Assembly (NCBI RefSeq): GCF_000759435.1
Contig: NZ_JRJG01000067.1
Location: 1-64,000, forward strand
DNA from: Hoeflea sp. BAL378
Lineage (GTDB): Bacteria > Pseudomonadota > Alphaproteobacteria > Rhizobiales > Rhizobiaceae
DNA: 64,000 nucleotides
Direction: 5' to 3'
In this document: positions 25,206 to 36,400 of the stretch, in pieces
Position numbering within the stretch: the first letter of the stretch is position 1
Layout: the number at the start of each line of letters is the position of its first letter
Translations under genes and position numbers: made by a program
Notes under the pieces: model-generated
Told to the model about the DNA's origin: nothing
The model's input: the letters and a program-made list of their open reading frames with translations, nothing else
Database searches by the model: none

Positions 25206-25705
25206 ACGCTGCCCAAAGGCATGGGGTCGAATTCACGCTGAACGGCCGCAAGGTCCGTGCAGAGGCCGAAAACCGGATGCTGCTGTCGGATCTGCTGCGC
25301 CACGAGATCGGGCTGACCGGCACCCATGTCGGCTGCGAGCACGGGGTCTGCGGGGCCTGCACCGTGCAGATCGACGGAAAGCCGGCGCGCGCCTGCCTGA
25401 CGCTCGCCCAGCAGGTGCGCGGCAGCGACGTGCGAACCGTGGAAGCGCTGGCTCCCGGCCCGGCCGAGCTCTCGCCGCTTCAGGCGGCCTTTCGCCGCCA
25501 TCACGGACTGCAGTGCGGCTTCTGCACACCCGGCATCCTGATGTCGCTCGACGCCCTTTTGCGCGATCAGCCGGACGCGGGCCGGGAAGACATTCGCGAG
25601 CACCTCTCCGGCCATCTCTGCCGCTGCACGGGCTACGCGACAATCGTCGAGGCGGCGCTCGCCGCCGCGGAGGAACAACGGAAGGAGGAGACAACAAATG
25701 CTTGA
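25193..25705 (+). CDS. Molybdenum hydroxylase 2Fe-2S subunit
   Basis: A 170-residue subunit with both expected clusters: a plant-ferredoxin type CEHGVCGACTV near residue 46 with a later Cys, and the C-terminal four-helix cluster with CGFCTPG near 104 and CRCTGY near 143. Together they pass electrons from the molybdenum site to FAD. Overlap with the genes on both sides (13 bp before, 8 bp after) marks a single operon that includes the CoA ligase. Confidence 0.94.
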   Translation: MPRMNAAQRHGVEFTLNGRKVRAEAENRMLLSDLLRHEIGLTGTHVGCEHGVCGACTVQIDGKPARACLTLAQQVRGSDVRTVEALAPGPAELSPLQAAFRRHHGLQCGFCTPGILMSLDALLRDQPDAGREDIREHLSGHLCRCTGYATIVEAALAAAEEQRKEETTNA

Positions 25706-27215
25706 TCTTGGAACGAGCTTCCTCGCGAGCGTCGAGCGCGACCCGGACGCGCTCGCGATCGTCGACGGAGAGATGCGCCTGAGCTATCGCCAGTGGTACG
25801 ACAAGGTTTCGGCGCTTGCCGCAGCGCTCAGCGAGACCGGCCTGAAGCGCGGAGACCATGTGCTGACCGCCATGCAGAACCGCTGGGAGAACGCGTCGCT
25901 GCACTGGGCCTGTCAGTTTCTCGGCCTGATCGTCACGCCGCTCAACTGGCGGGCAAAGGCAGACGAAATCGACTTCGGCATCGAGGATTCCGGCGCGAAG
26001 GCCGTGTTCTACGACGTGTCGACGGAAGAGGCCCTGCGCCTGTCGCGCCACGCGCAGCACCTGCCGCAGTTCTCGGCCGAGGCGCTGGCCTCCATCATGG
26101 ACAGCAGAGCTTCCGATGCGGTGCCACTCGCGGGCGCCGCGGACTGGTCGCTGATGCTGTACACGTCCGGCACGACGTCGAAGCCGAAGGGTGTTCCGCG
26201 CCGCCACCTGGCCGAACGCGCCGGCGCCGTCGCCCATGTCGCCCAGAACCTCTACCGGCATGGCGAGCGTACACTCGGCGTCATGCCGCTCTATCACACG
26301 ATGGGCGTGCGCTCCCTGATCGCATCCTCGCTGATCGGCGGCACTTTCGTCTGCCTGCCGCGCTTCGACGCGGCCAAGGCGCTCGACCTGATCGAACAGG
26401 AGAAGATCACCAATCTTTATCTGGTGCCGACGCTTTACCACGACCTCGTGCATCACGATGCCTTTTCGACCGCGCGCGTCGCCTCCGTCACCAAGCTCGG
26501 CTATGCCGGCGCCTCGATGACCGACGGGCTTCTAAAGCGGCTCGACCAGACCTTCCGGCCCGAACTCTTCGTCAACCACTATGGTTCGTCGGAAATCTAC
26601 ACCTTCACTATCGAGCAGACGGCGGCCGCGAAACCCGGCTCCGCCGGCCGCGCCGGGATCAACCAGACGATCCGGGTCGTGAAGTTGGGCAGCCGAAATC
26701 CGGACGAGCGGGCAGTCGTCGGCGAGGAAGGCGAGATCATCGCGCTGATGAAGAGCGACGAGGCCTTCGAGGGCTACTGGAACCGGCCCGAGGCGGATGC
26801 CAAGGCGCTCCACGGCGGCTGGTACTTCACCGGCGACACTGGCTTCTTCGATCAGGACGGCGATCTCTTCGTCACCGGCCGCGCCGACGACATGATCATC
26901 ACCGGTGGCGAGAACGTTTCGCCGGTCGAGGTGGAAAGCTGCCTGTCGCTGCATGACGGCGTCGCCGAGGTCGCGGTCGTCGGCCTCCCCGACGAGCGCT
27001 GGGGCAAGATCGTTGTCGCCTTCATCAAGCGGCGCGGCGATGTCACGGCCGAGGATCTCGACCGCCATTGCCGCGATTCCGGGCTCGCCAACTTCCGCCG
27101 CCCCCGCCGCATCGTCTTCGTCGATGAGATCCCGAAATCCCCCGTCGGAAAGCTGCTGCGCCGCCTTCTGGTGGCCGGCGACTACACCGAGGAACGCATT
27201 CCCGAAAATCAGTGA
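25698..27215 (+). CDS. AMP-dependent CoA ligase, benzoate/chlorobenzoate-ligase-like
   Basis: A 505-residue ANL enzyme. Motifs are LYTSGTTSKPKG (about 150), NHYGSSEIYTF, GWYFTGDTGFFD, the hinge GRADDMIITGGENVSP and the final catalytic Lys in KSPVGKLLRRLL. Length and the VMPLYHTMGVRSL and GGENVSPVEVES segments recall 4-chlorobenzoate-CoA ligase, from memory rather than from a search. It would activate an aromatic or related acid. Cotranscribed with a molybdenum hydroxylase, a crotonase and a BenE-type permease, it suggests a pathway through hydroxylated CoA esters. Confidence 0.88.
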   Translation: MLDLGTSFLASVERDPDALAIVDGEMRLSYRQWYDKVSALAAALSETGLKRGDHVLTAMQNRWENASLHWACQFLGLIVTPLNWRAKADEIDFGIEDSGAKAVFYDVSTEEALRLSRHAQHLPQFSAEALASIMDSRASDAVPLAGAADWSLMLYTSGTTSKPKGVPRRHLAERAGAVAHVAQNLYRHGERTLGVMPLYHTMGVRSLIASSLIGGTFVCLPRFDAAKALDLIEQEKITNLYLVPTLYHDLVHHDAFSTARVASVTKLGYAGASMTDGLLKRLDQTFRPELFVNHYGSSEIYTFTIEQTAAAKPGSAGRAGINQTIRVVKLGSRNPDERAVVGEEGEIIALMKSDEAFEGYWNRPEADAKALHGGWYFTGDTGFFDQDGDLFVTGRADDMIITGGENVSPVEVESCLSLHDGVAEVAVVGLPDERWGKIVVAFIKRRGDVTAEDLDRHCRDSGLANFRRPRRIVFVDEIPKSPVGKLLRRLLVAGDYTEERIPENQ

Positions 27216-27252
27216 GTGGCACCCCGCCGCCCGACCAACGAAAGGACATTCC

Positions 27253-28059
27253 ATGGCCGAACACGCCGCATTCCAGGACCCGCGCCTGGCTGAACTCGAC
27301 GGCTTCACCGTCACGATAGATGCCGCCCGTCAGCGCGCCGACATCACGCTCGACAATCCGCCTTACAACGTCGTCTCCATGCAGGCCCGCGACCAGTTGC
27401 GCCTTGTCTTCGAGGCGCTCGACGAAGACGAGCGCGTCCGCATCATCGTCGTTGCGGGCAAGGGCGGGCACTTCTCGTCCGGCGGCAACATCAAGGGCTT
27501 CCTCGAGGCGAGCCCGGAGCATGTCTCGCACCTCGCCTGGAACATCGCGGCACCGGCCCGCTGCTCCAAGCCGGTCATCGCCGCCAACCGCGGCTTTTGC
27601 TTCGGCGTCGGCTTCGAACTGTCGCTTGCCTGCGACTTCCGCATCGCGACTGACACCACGCGCTACGCACTGCCCGAGCAGAAGCTCGGCCAAATCCCAG
27701 GCTCCGGAGGCTCTGCCCGCCTGCAGAAGATGGTCGGCGTCACCCGCACCAAGAACATCGTGATGCGCTCGAAGCGGATCACCGGTCAGGAGGCCTACGA
27801 CTGGGGCATCGCCTCGGAGATCGTTGCGGACGCCGATCTCGAAAAGGCCGTCGACGCGCTCGTCGAGGAACTGATCGGCTTCTCTCCGCTGGCCCAGCGC
27901 ACGGCAAAAAAGCTTCTGAACGACACCGACGACGCGCTGCTGTCGACGGCCATCGAGCTCGAGGGTCATTGCTACAGCCGGCTTCGGACATCGGAGGATT
28001 TCCGCGAAGGCGTGCTCGCCTTCCACGAAAAGCGCGCGCCGTCCTTCGTCGGGCGCTGA
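27253..28059 (+). CDS. Enoyl-CoA hydratase/isomerase (crotonase) family protein
   Basis: A 268-residue crotonase. The oxyanion-hole segments are FSSGGNIKGFL (about 75) and NRGFCFGVGFELSLACDFRIA (about 115). The first catalytic Glu is in FELSLACD, and the second in LPEQKLGQIPGSGG. Both are present, so hydratase or hydrolase chemistry is plausible. Following a CoA ligase, it could hydrate a ring-reduced or alkenyl CoA ester or act as an aromatic dehalogenase or ring hydrolase. The start at 27253 (MAEHAAFQD) has AAAGGA upstream. An inverted repeat (28067-28084) follows the stop. Confidence 0.88.
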   Translation: MAEHAAFQDPRLAELDGFTVTIDAARQRADITLDNPPYNVVSMQARDQLRLVFEALDEDERVRIIVVAGKGGHFSSGGNIKGFLEASPEHVSHLAWNIAAPARCSKPVIAANRGFCFGVGFELSLACDFRIATDTTRYALPEQKLGQIPGSGGSARLQKMVGVTRTKNIVMRSKRITGQEAYDWGIASEIVADADLEKAVDALVEELIGFSPLAQRTAKKLLNDTDDALLSTAIELEGHCYSRLRTSEDFREGVLAFHEKRAPSFVGR

Positions 28060-28066
28060 ACCAACG

Positions 28067-28084
28067 GCCGGGCGGGAGCCCGGC
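28067..28084 (+). terminator. Intercistronic hairpin
   Basis: GCCGGGC-GGGA-GCCCGGC is a perfect 7-bp stem with a tetraloop between the crotonase and benE-like genes, followed by TTCATTT. It is weak as a terminator and may only modulate expression of the permease. Confidence 0.4.
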
Positions 28085-28136
28085 TTCATTTCCACGAGGA
28101 GGGAGCGGCCTCGGATCCGCTTCGGGAGGATTGAGA

Positions 28137-29399
28137 ATGGATACGACCCAGCAGAAGACACTCGAAACACGCCTTGTCGAACGGGGACCCGGCCTTATGT
28201 CGGGTCTCAGAGACTTGCCGAAACATCTCGGCATCAAGACCATGAGCGCCGGGCTCGTCGCCGCCATCTTTGGCTGCTCCGGTCCGGCCCTGATCGTCAT
28301 CGGGGCGGCAGAAGCGGGCCATCTCAGCAACGGGCAGACGGTCGCCTGGCTGTTTGCGATCTACGTGCTCGGCGGGCTCATCAGTCTGCTGCTCGCGCTC
28401 TACTACAAGCAGCCGATCAACGGCGCCTACTCGATCCCGGGCGCGGCCCTTGTCGCCGGCTCGCTTGCCACCATTCCGTTCAACGAGGCCGTCGGCGGCT
28501 TCATCATGGCGGGCCTGCTGGTTCTGCTGCTCGGCGTGAGCGGCCTCATAGGCAAGGTGATGCGCTGGCTGCCGATGCCGATCGTCATGGCGATGATCGC
28601 CGGCGCGCTGATCCGGTTCGCCATCGGCACGGTGACGGCGCTCAACTCGGCGCCGCTGATTGCCGGCGCGGCAATCCTCGCCTTCTTTGTCTCGATGCGG
28701 CTCACCAAATCCATTCCGCCGGTTCTGGCGGCCCTTGTCGCAGGCCTGGTCGTTGCGCTTGCGACCGGTGCGGTCGGCGGCGGCGCGGCCAACATCGCCT
28801 TCGCGGCACCGGAATTCACGATGCCGGTGTTCTCCGTCGACGCCTTCTTCGCGATCGCCATCCCGCTCGCCCTTCTGGTGATCGGCGCCGAGAACGCGCA
28901 GGCGACCGGCGTGCTCATGGCCGAGGACTACAGGCCTCCGGTCAACGCAATGACGATCATTTCCGGCATCGGCGGTGTCGCAGCCGGTTTCCTCGGCGGC
29001 CACAATGCCAATATCGCCGGCCCGATGACGGCCATCTGCTCGTCCGAGCAGGCGGGCGAAAACAAGGAGGGGCGTTATGCCGCGACCGTCGTCAACGGGG
29101 TGCTCTTCGCCGCCTTCGGCCTCCTCGCCGGCGCCGCGGTTCCGATCGTGCTCAGCCTGCCGTCCGCCCTCATCGGCACCGTCGCCGGCCTCGCCATGAT
29201 CGGCGTGTTGCTGTCTGCCTTCCAGAACGCTTTCGGCAAGTCGCTCGGCAACCAGACCGGCGCCTTCGTGGCACTCGCCGTCGCCATGTCGAACGTCTCG
29301 CTCTTGGGCATCAGCGCACCCTTCTGGGCCCTGGTGGCGGGTGTCATCGTCTCGGCTCTGGTCGAAGCCGGAAAGATCGGGGAGAAACAGCCCGCCTGA
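28137..29399 (+). CDS. benE: BenE family benzoate/H+ symporter-like permease
   Basis: A 420-residue inner-membrane protein with about 12 hydrophobic segments. It carries BenE landmarks: MSAGLVAAIFGCSGPALIVIGAAEAG near residue 36, PINGAYSIPGAALVAGSL, the PPVLAALVAGLVVAL region and the NIAGPMTAICSSEQAGENKEGRY loop near 300. The family imports benzoate with protons. It closes the molybdenum-hydroxylase/CoA-ligase operon and indicates a benzoate-like or heterocyclic acid as the starting substrate. The start at 28137 follows GGGAGGATTGAGA. Confidence 0.9.
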   Translation: MDTTQQKTLETRLVERGPGLMSGLRDLPKHLGIKTMSAGLVAAIFGCSGPALIVIGAAEAGHLSNGQTVAWLFAIYVLGGLISLLLALYYKQPINGAYSIPGAALVAGSLATIPFNEAVGGFIMAGLLVLLLGVSGLIGKVMRWLPMPIVMAMIAGALIRFAIGTVTALNSAPLIAGAAILAFFVSMRLTKSIPPVLAALVAGLVVALATGAVGGGAANIAFAAPEFTMPVFSVDAFFAIAIPLALLVIGAENAQATGVLMAEDYRPPVNAMTIISGIGGVAAGFLGGHNANIAGPMTAICSSEQAGENKEGRYAATVVNGVLFAAFGLLAGAAVPIVLSLPSALIGTVAGLAMIGVLLSAFQNAFGKSLGNQTGAFVALAVAMSNVSLLGISAPFWALVAGVIVSALVEAGKIGEKQPA

Positions 29400-29475
29400 T
29401 TGCGGGCCGCCTTTGATCGACATCTGCTGCCAGTCGCCCCCATTGCTGTTCTGTATGGCCGGCATGGGGGCGAAT

Positions 29476-29492
29476 GTGGAAACAATTTCCGT
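29476..29492. repeat. 17-bp palindrome, copy 2
   Basis: GTGGAAACAATTTCCGT, followed by ATCGGGGC. It is the most diverged copy but keeps the GGAAA-N3-TTTCC core. It lies between the convergent benE-like and recombinase genes. Confidence 0.6.
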
Positions 29493-29541
29493 ATCGGGGC
29501 TCAAAGCAACTTCTTCACATGGCCCTCTGCGCCAAGACCGA

Positions 29542-29564
29542 CGGCCCCGTTGAGCACGGGGCCG
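29542..29564. terminator. Hairpin between convergent genes
   Basis: CGGCCCCGT-TGAGC-ACGGGGCCG is a perfect 9-bp stem just beyond the recombinase stop and downstream of the benE-like gene. Its place between convergent genes suggests a bidirectional terminator, although no T-tract follows on either strand. Confidence 0.5.
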
Positions 29565-29569
29565 CTCTG

Positions 29570-30202
29570 TCAAATCTCCGTGTGCTCCGCCAGCTCCAGG
29601 GCATCCTCGATGTCTACCCCAAGATACCTAACGGTATTCTCGATCTTGGTATGGCCCAAGAGGATTTGGATCGCGCGAAGATTTCCTGTCGCCTTGTAGA
29701 TCATTGCCGCCTTGGTTCGTCGAAGCGAGTGTGTGCCGTAGTCCTCGCATCGCAGGCCGATTGCGGCCACCCACTCATCGACCAATCTTGCGTACTGGCG
29801 GGTGCTCAGGTGATCGGCAGGATCGACCCGGCTGGGAAAGGCGTAGTCATCGACCGTTCCACCTCTTCGCTCAAGCCAGGCAAGCAGGCTGGCCCTCACG
29901 TCGGCCGTGATCTCGAACTGAACCGGACGACCGGTTTTCTGCTGGATCACCATCGCGCGCGATCGAATCTCGGGCCCGGTCACAAGGGTTCCGATCTTGA
30001 TTTTCTCGAGATCGCAACCTCTAAGCTTGCTATCTATCGCGAGGTCGAACAACGCGCGGTCTCTCATGCGCTCCTCCCTATCGAGGAAGAAGCGGATCGC
30101 CCATATCTGGCGCTGCTTCAGTGGCTTCTTAACACCGACCTTCCGGCCGGCGTTCCATGCCGGTCGCACCAGTGCAGCAGGATCATATTGTGCAGTACCC
30201 AT
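29570..30202 (-). CDS. Minimal tyrosine recombinase/integrase
   Basis: 210 residues from the start MGTAQYDPAAL (30202). It holds only a catalytic domain: Arg I in SKLRGCDLEKI (about 60), the Lys in QQKTGRPVQ (about 90), box II HSLRRTKAAMI (about 163), the second His in LGHTKIENTVRY, and Tyr in RYLGVD near 198. All catalytic residues are present. The N-terminal core-binding domain of long integrases is missing, as in FimB/FimE-type inversion enzymes and some island recombinases. It lies at the left edge of the probable island and may excise it or switch a local segment. No inverted repeats for a switch were found nearby. Confidence 0.88.
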   Translation of the reverse strand: MGTAQYDPAALVRPAWNAGRKVGVKKPLKQRQIWAIRFFLDREERMRDRALFDLAIDSKLRGCDLEKIKIGTLVTGPEIRSRAMVIQQKTGRPVQFEITADVRASLLAWLERRGGTVDDYAFPSRVDPADHLSTRQYARLVDEWVAAIGLRCEDYGTHSLRRTKAAMIYKATGNLRAIQILLGHTKIENTVRYLGVDIEDALELAEHTEI

Positions 30203-30343
30203 TTGAGTTCTCCTTCGGCCGTCATTGGCCGTCGGAATAATGCGCAAAAGAAAGGAGTTTATGGAGCCGGGAGGGAAACGGCATCGCAGATGCTAAATGG
30301 CCGAGTTGGGGGCGCGAAGGGCCGTTCTTCCTAGCGATGCACA

Positions 30344-30366
30344 TGTCCGCTTCTGGGCAGCGGCCA
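30344..30366. repeat. Inverted repeat TGTCCGCT-N7-AGCGGCCA
   Basis: An 8-bp inverted repeat (one mismatch) in the 275-bp gap between the recombinase start and the large helicase gene. It precedes palindrome copy 3 by 34 bp. The rest of this gap shows no gene. Confidence 0.45.
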
Positions 30367-30399
30367 TTGTCACGGCAACGACTGAGATGAGGGCGCAAT

Positions 30400-30416
30400 G
30401 CGGAAATGATTTCCGC
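30400..30416. repeat. 17-bp palindrome, copy 3 (perfect)
   Basis: GCGGAAATGATTTCCGC, a perfect palindrome around a central G, followed by TTCGGGAT. It lies between the recombinase and helicase genes. Confidence 0.75.
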
Positions 30417-30477
30417 TTCGGGATATGCAGTTTCAGCGCCGATAAGCTGCCACCGACATAAACTGGCCGATTTCACT

Positions 30478-33400
30478 TCACATCTCAGCCCTCCCATTGG
30501 CTTGCGTAAACAATGCCATCGCCTCGTCGATCCGCGCGCGGCTGCTGGCGGCCAGCCGCTCGAAGCCCATCAGCCGCGACAGCACCAGCGCCGGGTCCGG
30601 TTCCTCCAGCGCCTGGGGATGGATCCGCACCAAACCGACAAGCTCCTGCAGCGCGATGTCAGTCACCGGCCGACGGTCATCCTCGGTGGCGGGCGGCCGA
30701 TATTCGACGGTCTCCACGATCCCGCCCTTGGGCCAGAGGAAGCGGCCGGCGCTGTCCTGGGTGAAATCAAAGGGGCGCAAGTGTCGTTCGATCTTGTCGC
30801 GGATGCGGCTGCCGGTCCGCAGCCAGCCATGCGCCCGGGCGATGCGTTGCGCCACCACATCGTCGCGCACCGGGGCTTCGGTGTCGACGATCCTGGCGAC
30901 CATGCCGTCGATGGTGGAACGGTAACTGAATTCGTAAAAGGCGTCTGGATCGGCTCTGAATTCCGAGAGATCGGTCTTGCTAAATCGCTCGACGGCTTCG
31001 GCGTCTGAGCGAATGACCTTCTGGAAGGAAGGGCTACCCGCCTCGGGTTGCGTGGCAGGGTCGGCCGAGGATGGCGCATCCGAGTCGTCGTCAGGTGTTA
31101 CGCCCTCGGTCTCTGTCATGTCGTAGCTCTCCTGGGACATTTCATCATCTGCGTCTGATTCGGCGGACCGGCTTTCGATCTCTTGTTGCGCATCCCGTTC
31201 CGCGTCCTTCGCCTGGCTCGCCACAACCAGGGCTTCGAGCGCCATGTGCAGACGCTCGGTGGCGCCCGCGTTGTCATGCCACCAGTCCGGCGACCAGATG
31301 CGCAGGATCTCCCAGCCGAGCCCCCTGAGCACCTCCTCCCTGATCTTGTCCCGGTCGCGCGCGGTCGCCGAGCGGTGATAGGTGGCGCCGTCGCATTCGA
31401 TGCCGGCCAGAAACGTGCCCGGCTTGTGGGGATGAACCACGCCGAGATCAATGCGGAATCCCGACACGCCGATTTGCGGAACAATCGTCCACCCCTTGGC
31501 GCAAAGCGCTGCCGACACTGCCTGTTCGAACGGGGAGTCGAACGAGCCGACCGAACCTTGGTCAACAGCCGGCAGGGCAATCGCGCCGCGCTCGGCATAG
31601 TCGAGAAAGGTCTTGAGGTGCTTGACACCTTCGGCGCGGGTGCGCCCGGTGTCGATCTTGTCCGACATGATGGAGGAATAGACCATCAGTTCCTGGCGCG
31701 CCCGGGTGACTGCCACATTCAGCCTCCGCTCGCCGCCGTCGCCGTTGAGTGCGCCAAAGGCCATTGTCAGCTTGCCGGCTTGATCTGGACCGAAGGTGAT
31801 CGAGAACAGCATGACATCGCGCTCGTCGCCTTGCACGTTTTCCAGGTTCTTGACCACTGTCGGCTCGACCCGGTCGCGGGCGAAGAACCATTCAAGTTCG
31901 GGAAACTCCCTGCGCTTTTGATCGAGCAGATCCTCGATCAGCGACTGCTGCTGGCTGTTGAAGGTGATCACGCCAAGCGTTGGCCGTTCCGATTCCGGCA
32001 GTTTCAGCCATGTCCGCATACGGGACGCTGCGTCGCTGGCGATGGCCATGGCTTCGGCCTTGTTGGTGCGGCTCTTGCCGCGATCATAGATCCCCTCGGA
32101 GAGGTAGCGGAGCGACACCGCCCGGTCCTCGGTCACCGGCGACGGGAAGGTGATGAGTCGGTTGTGGTAATAATGCCAATTGGAGAACGCGATCAGGGAT
32201 TCATGCCGGCTGCGGTAGTGCCAATTGAGTTCAAGAACCGGAATTCCCGACACCTTGGCCTCATCCAGGATGCTCTCCAGATCCTTGTCATGCTCCTGGA
32301 TCTCGGGGTCGGCGTCGTCATTGTCCGCCTTGCCGAAGAAATTGGTGGGCGGCAATTGCCGCGGGTCGCCAACGATCACAGCCTGCCTGCCCCGCGCCAA
32401 GGCCCCCACGGCGTCCCAGGTGGTGATCTGCGAGGCCTCGTCGAAGATCACCACATCGAAAAGCGCCTGATCCGCCGGCAGATACTGGGCAACCGAAAGC
32501 GGCGACATCAGAAGACAGGGCGCGAGCGTGCCGAAAGTCTGGGGTATGCCGGCAATCATGTCGCGAATGGATTTGCTCGGCCTTTGCAGTTCCATCTGAT
32601 GGCGCAGCAGTCCGAGTTCCGAACGTCGTGGCACCTCGTTCGGGGCGGGCAGATTCCGCGCCAGCTTTCGCTGGATCTCGGATGGTGCGCCTTGCTGCGC
32701 CAGTTCATCCAGCCTCTTGAAATCGGCGAGTGCATCCTCGTGCTGGAAACGCTTGAACTGGCGGATGACCGGATCGGCATCGATTGCGCCTGGCAACCAC
32801 CAACGCGCATAGGCGAGTTCGAAGGATGGTCCCGCCTCGTCGGGTTCCAAGCTCTTCTGCTCGAGAGCAGTGATGAAGGGTTGGAGACCATGCGCAATCG
32901 CCTTCTTGCGGACATCGCACCACGAAGTCCATGTCTGAAGAGCAGTCTGATTGGCCCGAATGTCAGCCATGGTTGTCATAATATCGGCCAGCATGGACTT
33001 GGCGCCCGCCGCAACCGGAATCGTTCCGGCCAGCTCCCGATAGGCCTTCAATTCAAGGGTGAACGCCTGCCGTGCCTCGAGGAAGGCAACTGCCCTTGGC
33101 AGCAGCGGATGATCGGCATCGGCGCCCATCAGGCAAGGCGCCACCGCTTGCGCCACCGACTTGACGGAACCGGCCGCCTGCCCAAGCCGCATCAGTGCTG
33201 ATCTGAGTGCCGCGGCCTCATCGAAGTAGGTCGAGATCGCAGCCGTATCGGACTCGACCCCGCGCCAGCCGGGCGCGTGCGCGCCCAGCGAACTGGCCCC
33301 GACTGCTTCAGCGCTCGCCTTCATGATCCGCAAGTGGGGCAAGTCGCGCTCCGGATCCGCATTCCCGGATCTCACATAGGATTGGAGCAGTTTGCGGACC

Positions 33401-36400
33401 CGTCTTTTGCCCAACAGGGATTTCGGCCAAGCGCTTGCGCCGGCTTGCCTCCAGTCGATGTCCAGCTGGTCGACAGGTATCCGGACCAGATCCTCGTGCG
33501 CATAATCCGCGCCCAGTTTCGAGCCGGCGGCCTTGAACTGACTGATGGCGTTCTCGACTTCCGCGATGGAGTTTCTGAGTTCGGCGAAATTGCGATCGAA
33601 GATGACCCTGAAGTTCTTCCCGGCGGCTGCTTGCAGTGACGTTGCCATCACGGCCAGTTCATTCAGTTCGCCCACTGAGCAATCCGATCTCCCATCCATT
33701 CCGAGCGCATTCGTGAAGGTTTGGAGTTTCCTCTGCAAGTTGGCAACCGAGCCGGACAGACGTTCGGATTGGGCCAGGAAGCTCTTCTCCCAGCTCGCTG
33801 ACCACTCTGTCACGTCAACAAAGCGCAACGATTTGACCGGGGTGACTGAGCGGAAGACCAACGCCAGTTCGGCCACGAGCTCGGCCAGCCTCTTGTAACT
33901 CCGTTCATCGTGCTGGCTGGGTGCAGGCCATTCCAGATCGGGTGCATAGGCATCCATGCCCCGGACGAAGACCCCCATGGCCCTGAAGATGGACCAGCCG
34001 TTCGGCGCCTGTCTGTGCAAGGATTGGACGTAGCCGTTCAGCTCATCCCGGCGCACCCGCAGACGATCGTTGATCCTGATCCACTGTTCGCCGGAGCCGG
34101 ATGTGCTCGCCTCCCAGGACTCCTTCAATTGCGCGACGAACTTCTTCCGCTCGGCCTTATTGGAGTGGATCTCCAGGCAAAAGGCGCCCAGTCCGTGCTG
34201 TTGCAGCCGCCGATGCACCACGCCAAGAGCAGCGGTTTTCTCGGCAACGAACAAGACGCTCTTCTTCTCCGACAGGCACTGGGCGATCATGTTGGCGATG
34301 GTCTGGCTCTTGCCGGTGCCGGGCGGGCCGATCAGGACAAAATCATGTCCTTCCGCGGCTGCCATGGTCGCGGCGAGTTGCGACGAGTCCGCTGCGAGCG
34401 GCATGACCAGATGCTTCGGTTCATATCTGACATCGATGTCGCGTTCACCCGGGAAGGTCGTCGCGACGCCAGGCTCGAAGGCGGTCTCGGGGTTATCGAT
34501 CAGGTGGCGCACAACCCTGCTCTGGCGAAGCTGGTCCGTCCTGTCGACCAGATCTTTCCACATCAGGTATTTCGCGAAGGAGAAGGTCGACAATGCCGAT
34601 TCATTGACCACTTCGAATCCTGGAACCTCGCGCACCGCGCGGCGGACCATTTCGAGAACCAGCGGAACGTCTGTGCCGCTGTCATCGGTTGGCAGCGGCG
34701 CTTCAAACTGCGGCAGCGACAGGTCGAAATCCTTCTTGAGCAACTCCAGCAGTGTGGAGTTGAAGCGGACCTCATCCTCGTGGTGAAGAATGTAAAACCG
34801 AGATGAGGCGCTCTTGCGTTCCAGCTTCACCGGCACCAGCAACAGCGGTGCGCGATAGGATTTTACGTCATCGGCCGATCGTTTCCAGCGCAGGAAGCCA
34901 ACCGCTAGAAAGAGCGTGTTGGAACCGCCTTCGGACAGATCGTTCTGAGCGCGCCGGTAGAGTTCGATAAGCCGGGCATCCAGGTCCTTGACTGCGAGCG
35001 GCGACGACAGCTCGTCCCGCTGCAGCGCCGCCAAGGCGAACTCGGTGTTCAGATCCTTCCCGGTTGCCTGGAAGTGCAACTTTTCATCGCGATCGCCGAT
35101 CGGGTTCTGCTGCGGCAACGATATGATGCGGACCCGCGCTTGATCGGCCAGCCGGTCTTCCAGGAAGGAAATGTCGGGGCAGACAAACGGGATCACCTGT
35201 TTGCTGTCCCTGAAGTTCAGAAGCCGATTCCGAAGCGAAAGATCAAGAAGCTTGCGCTGCCAGCGGTCGATCCGACCGGATGCCGTGGTCGGCTTCTCCT
35301 CGGCGCTGTCGGTCGGCATCGCGGTAAAGTCGGGAAGTGATGGCAGCGGTAGGGGTGCTGCCTCTTCCCCGCTATCGGCCTTGTCGTCAACTGCGCGGTG
35401 ATGCGACGCCATCGGTCTGATCTGCGCCTGGCGGGCGCGCGCGATGTCGATCGAGGCGACAAAACGGTCCTCCTCCTGCTCCGACATCCGGCCGCGGGCG
35501 ATGCGGATCGCATCCTCGAATGTGGATGCAGGCGCATGGGTGATGGCCGTCGTTTCGAAGGTGACGATTTCACGGCCGGCCAAGGCCTTGCGCACCTCGC
35601 CCGGATCGGTCTCGATCAGATTGGGAAATGTCTTCCGCGTGAGCCAGAAACCAGTGAGCGCATGATCGTCCAGCAGCAGAACCATTGGGTTGAGCCCCAC
35701 GGCCTCCAACGCTGCGGCAAACAACAGGCTTGTGTCGAGGCAGGTCGCCAAGCCATCATCGATAATGGTCGTCGGCCGCCTGACCTTCTGCCCATACTTC
35801 TCGAAACTGCGTGGCGGCTCGGCATAGGTCAGCCTGCGCGCCGCAATCGCTGACCAGATGGCTGCGCCCAGCATGTAGGCTCGCCGCGGATCCTGCGACT
35901 GGTAGCCATCGAGCGCCGAGGAATGCCCGTGCTGTGCAAGCACGTTTCCGGCATCCTTGATGATCTTGGCAATGCCGGGATCATTGGGCATGACGAAGGC
36001 GGCAAGCAGAGGCGCCATGGCGCCGAACCCGCCCCATTCGTCCCTCGCCAGCAAACGGATGTCCTCTACATGCTCGGAGATCGGTTGATCTCCCGAAAAC
36101 AGCACGAACCGGACCTGTCCCCGTTCCGCTTCATTCAGGCCGGCAAGGAACTCCGGATCGAGTTCTATCGCCCGGTCCGAAATCCTCAAACTGTCGCCGG
36201 GCGCCATGCGATCGATGGTCCAATGTTTCGACCGGCAGAACGCAGGCGTGACGCTGAGTTCGAGCCGCAGATTGCTGAGCGTCGTCGCCGTGCCGTTGTT
36301 GATTTCAACTGATCTCAGAATGGGGACAGCATTTTGCCAAGAAGCATAATTGATGGCGCTGACGATGTCGGGAATGATCGCAACGGACGGAGCGGCTTCG

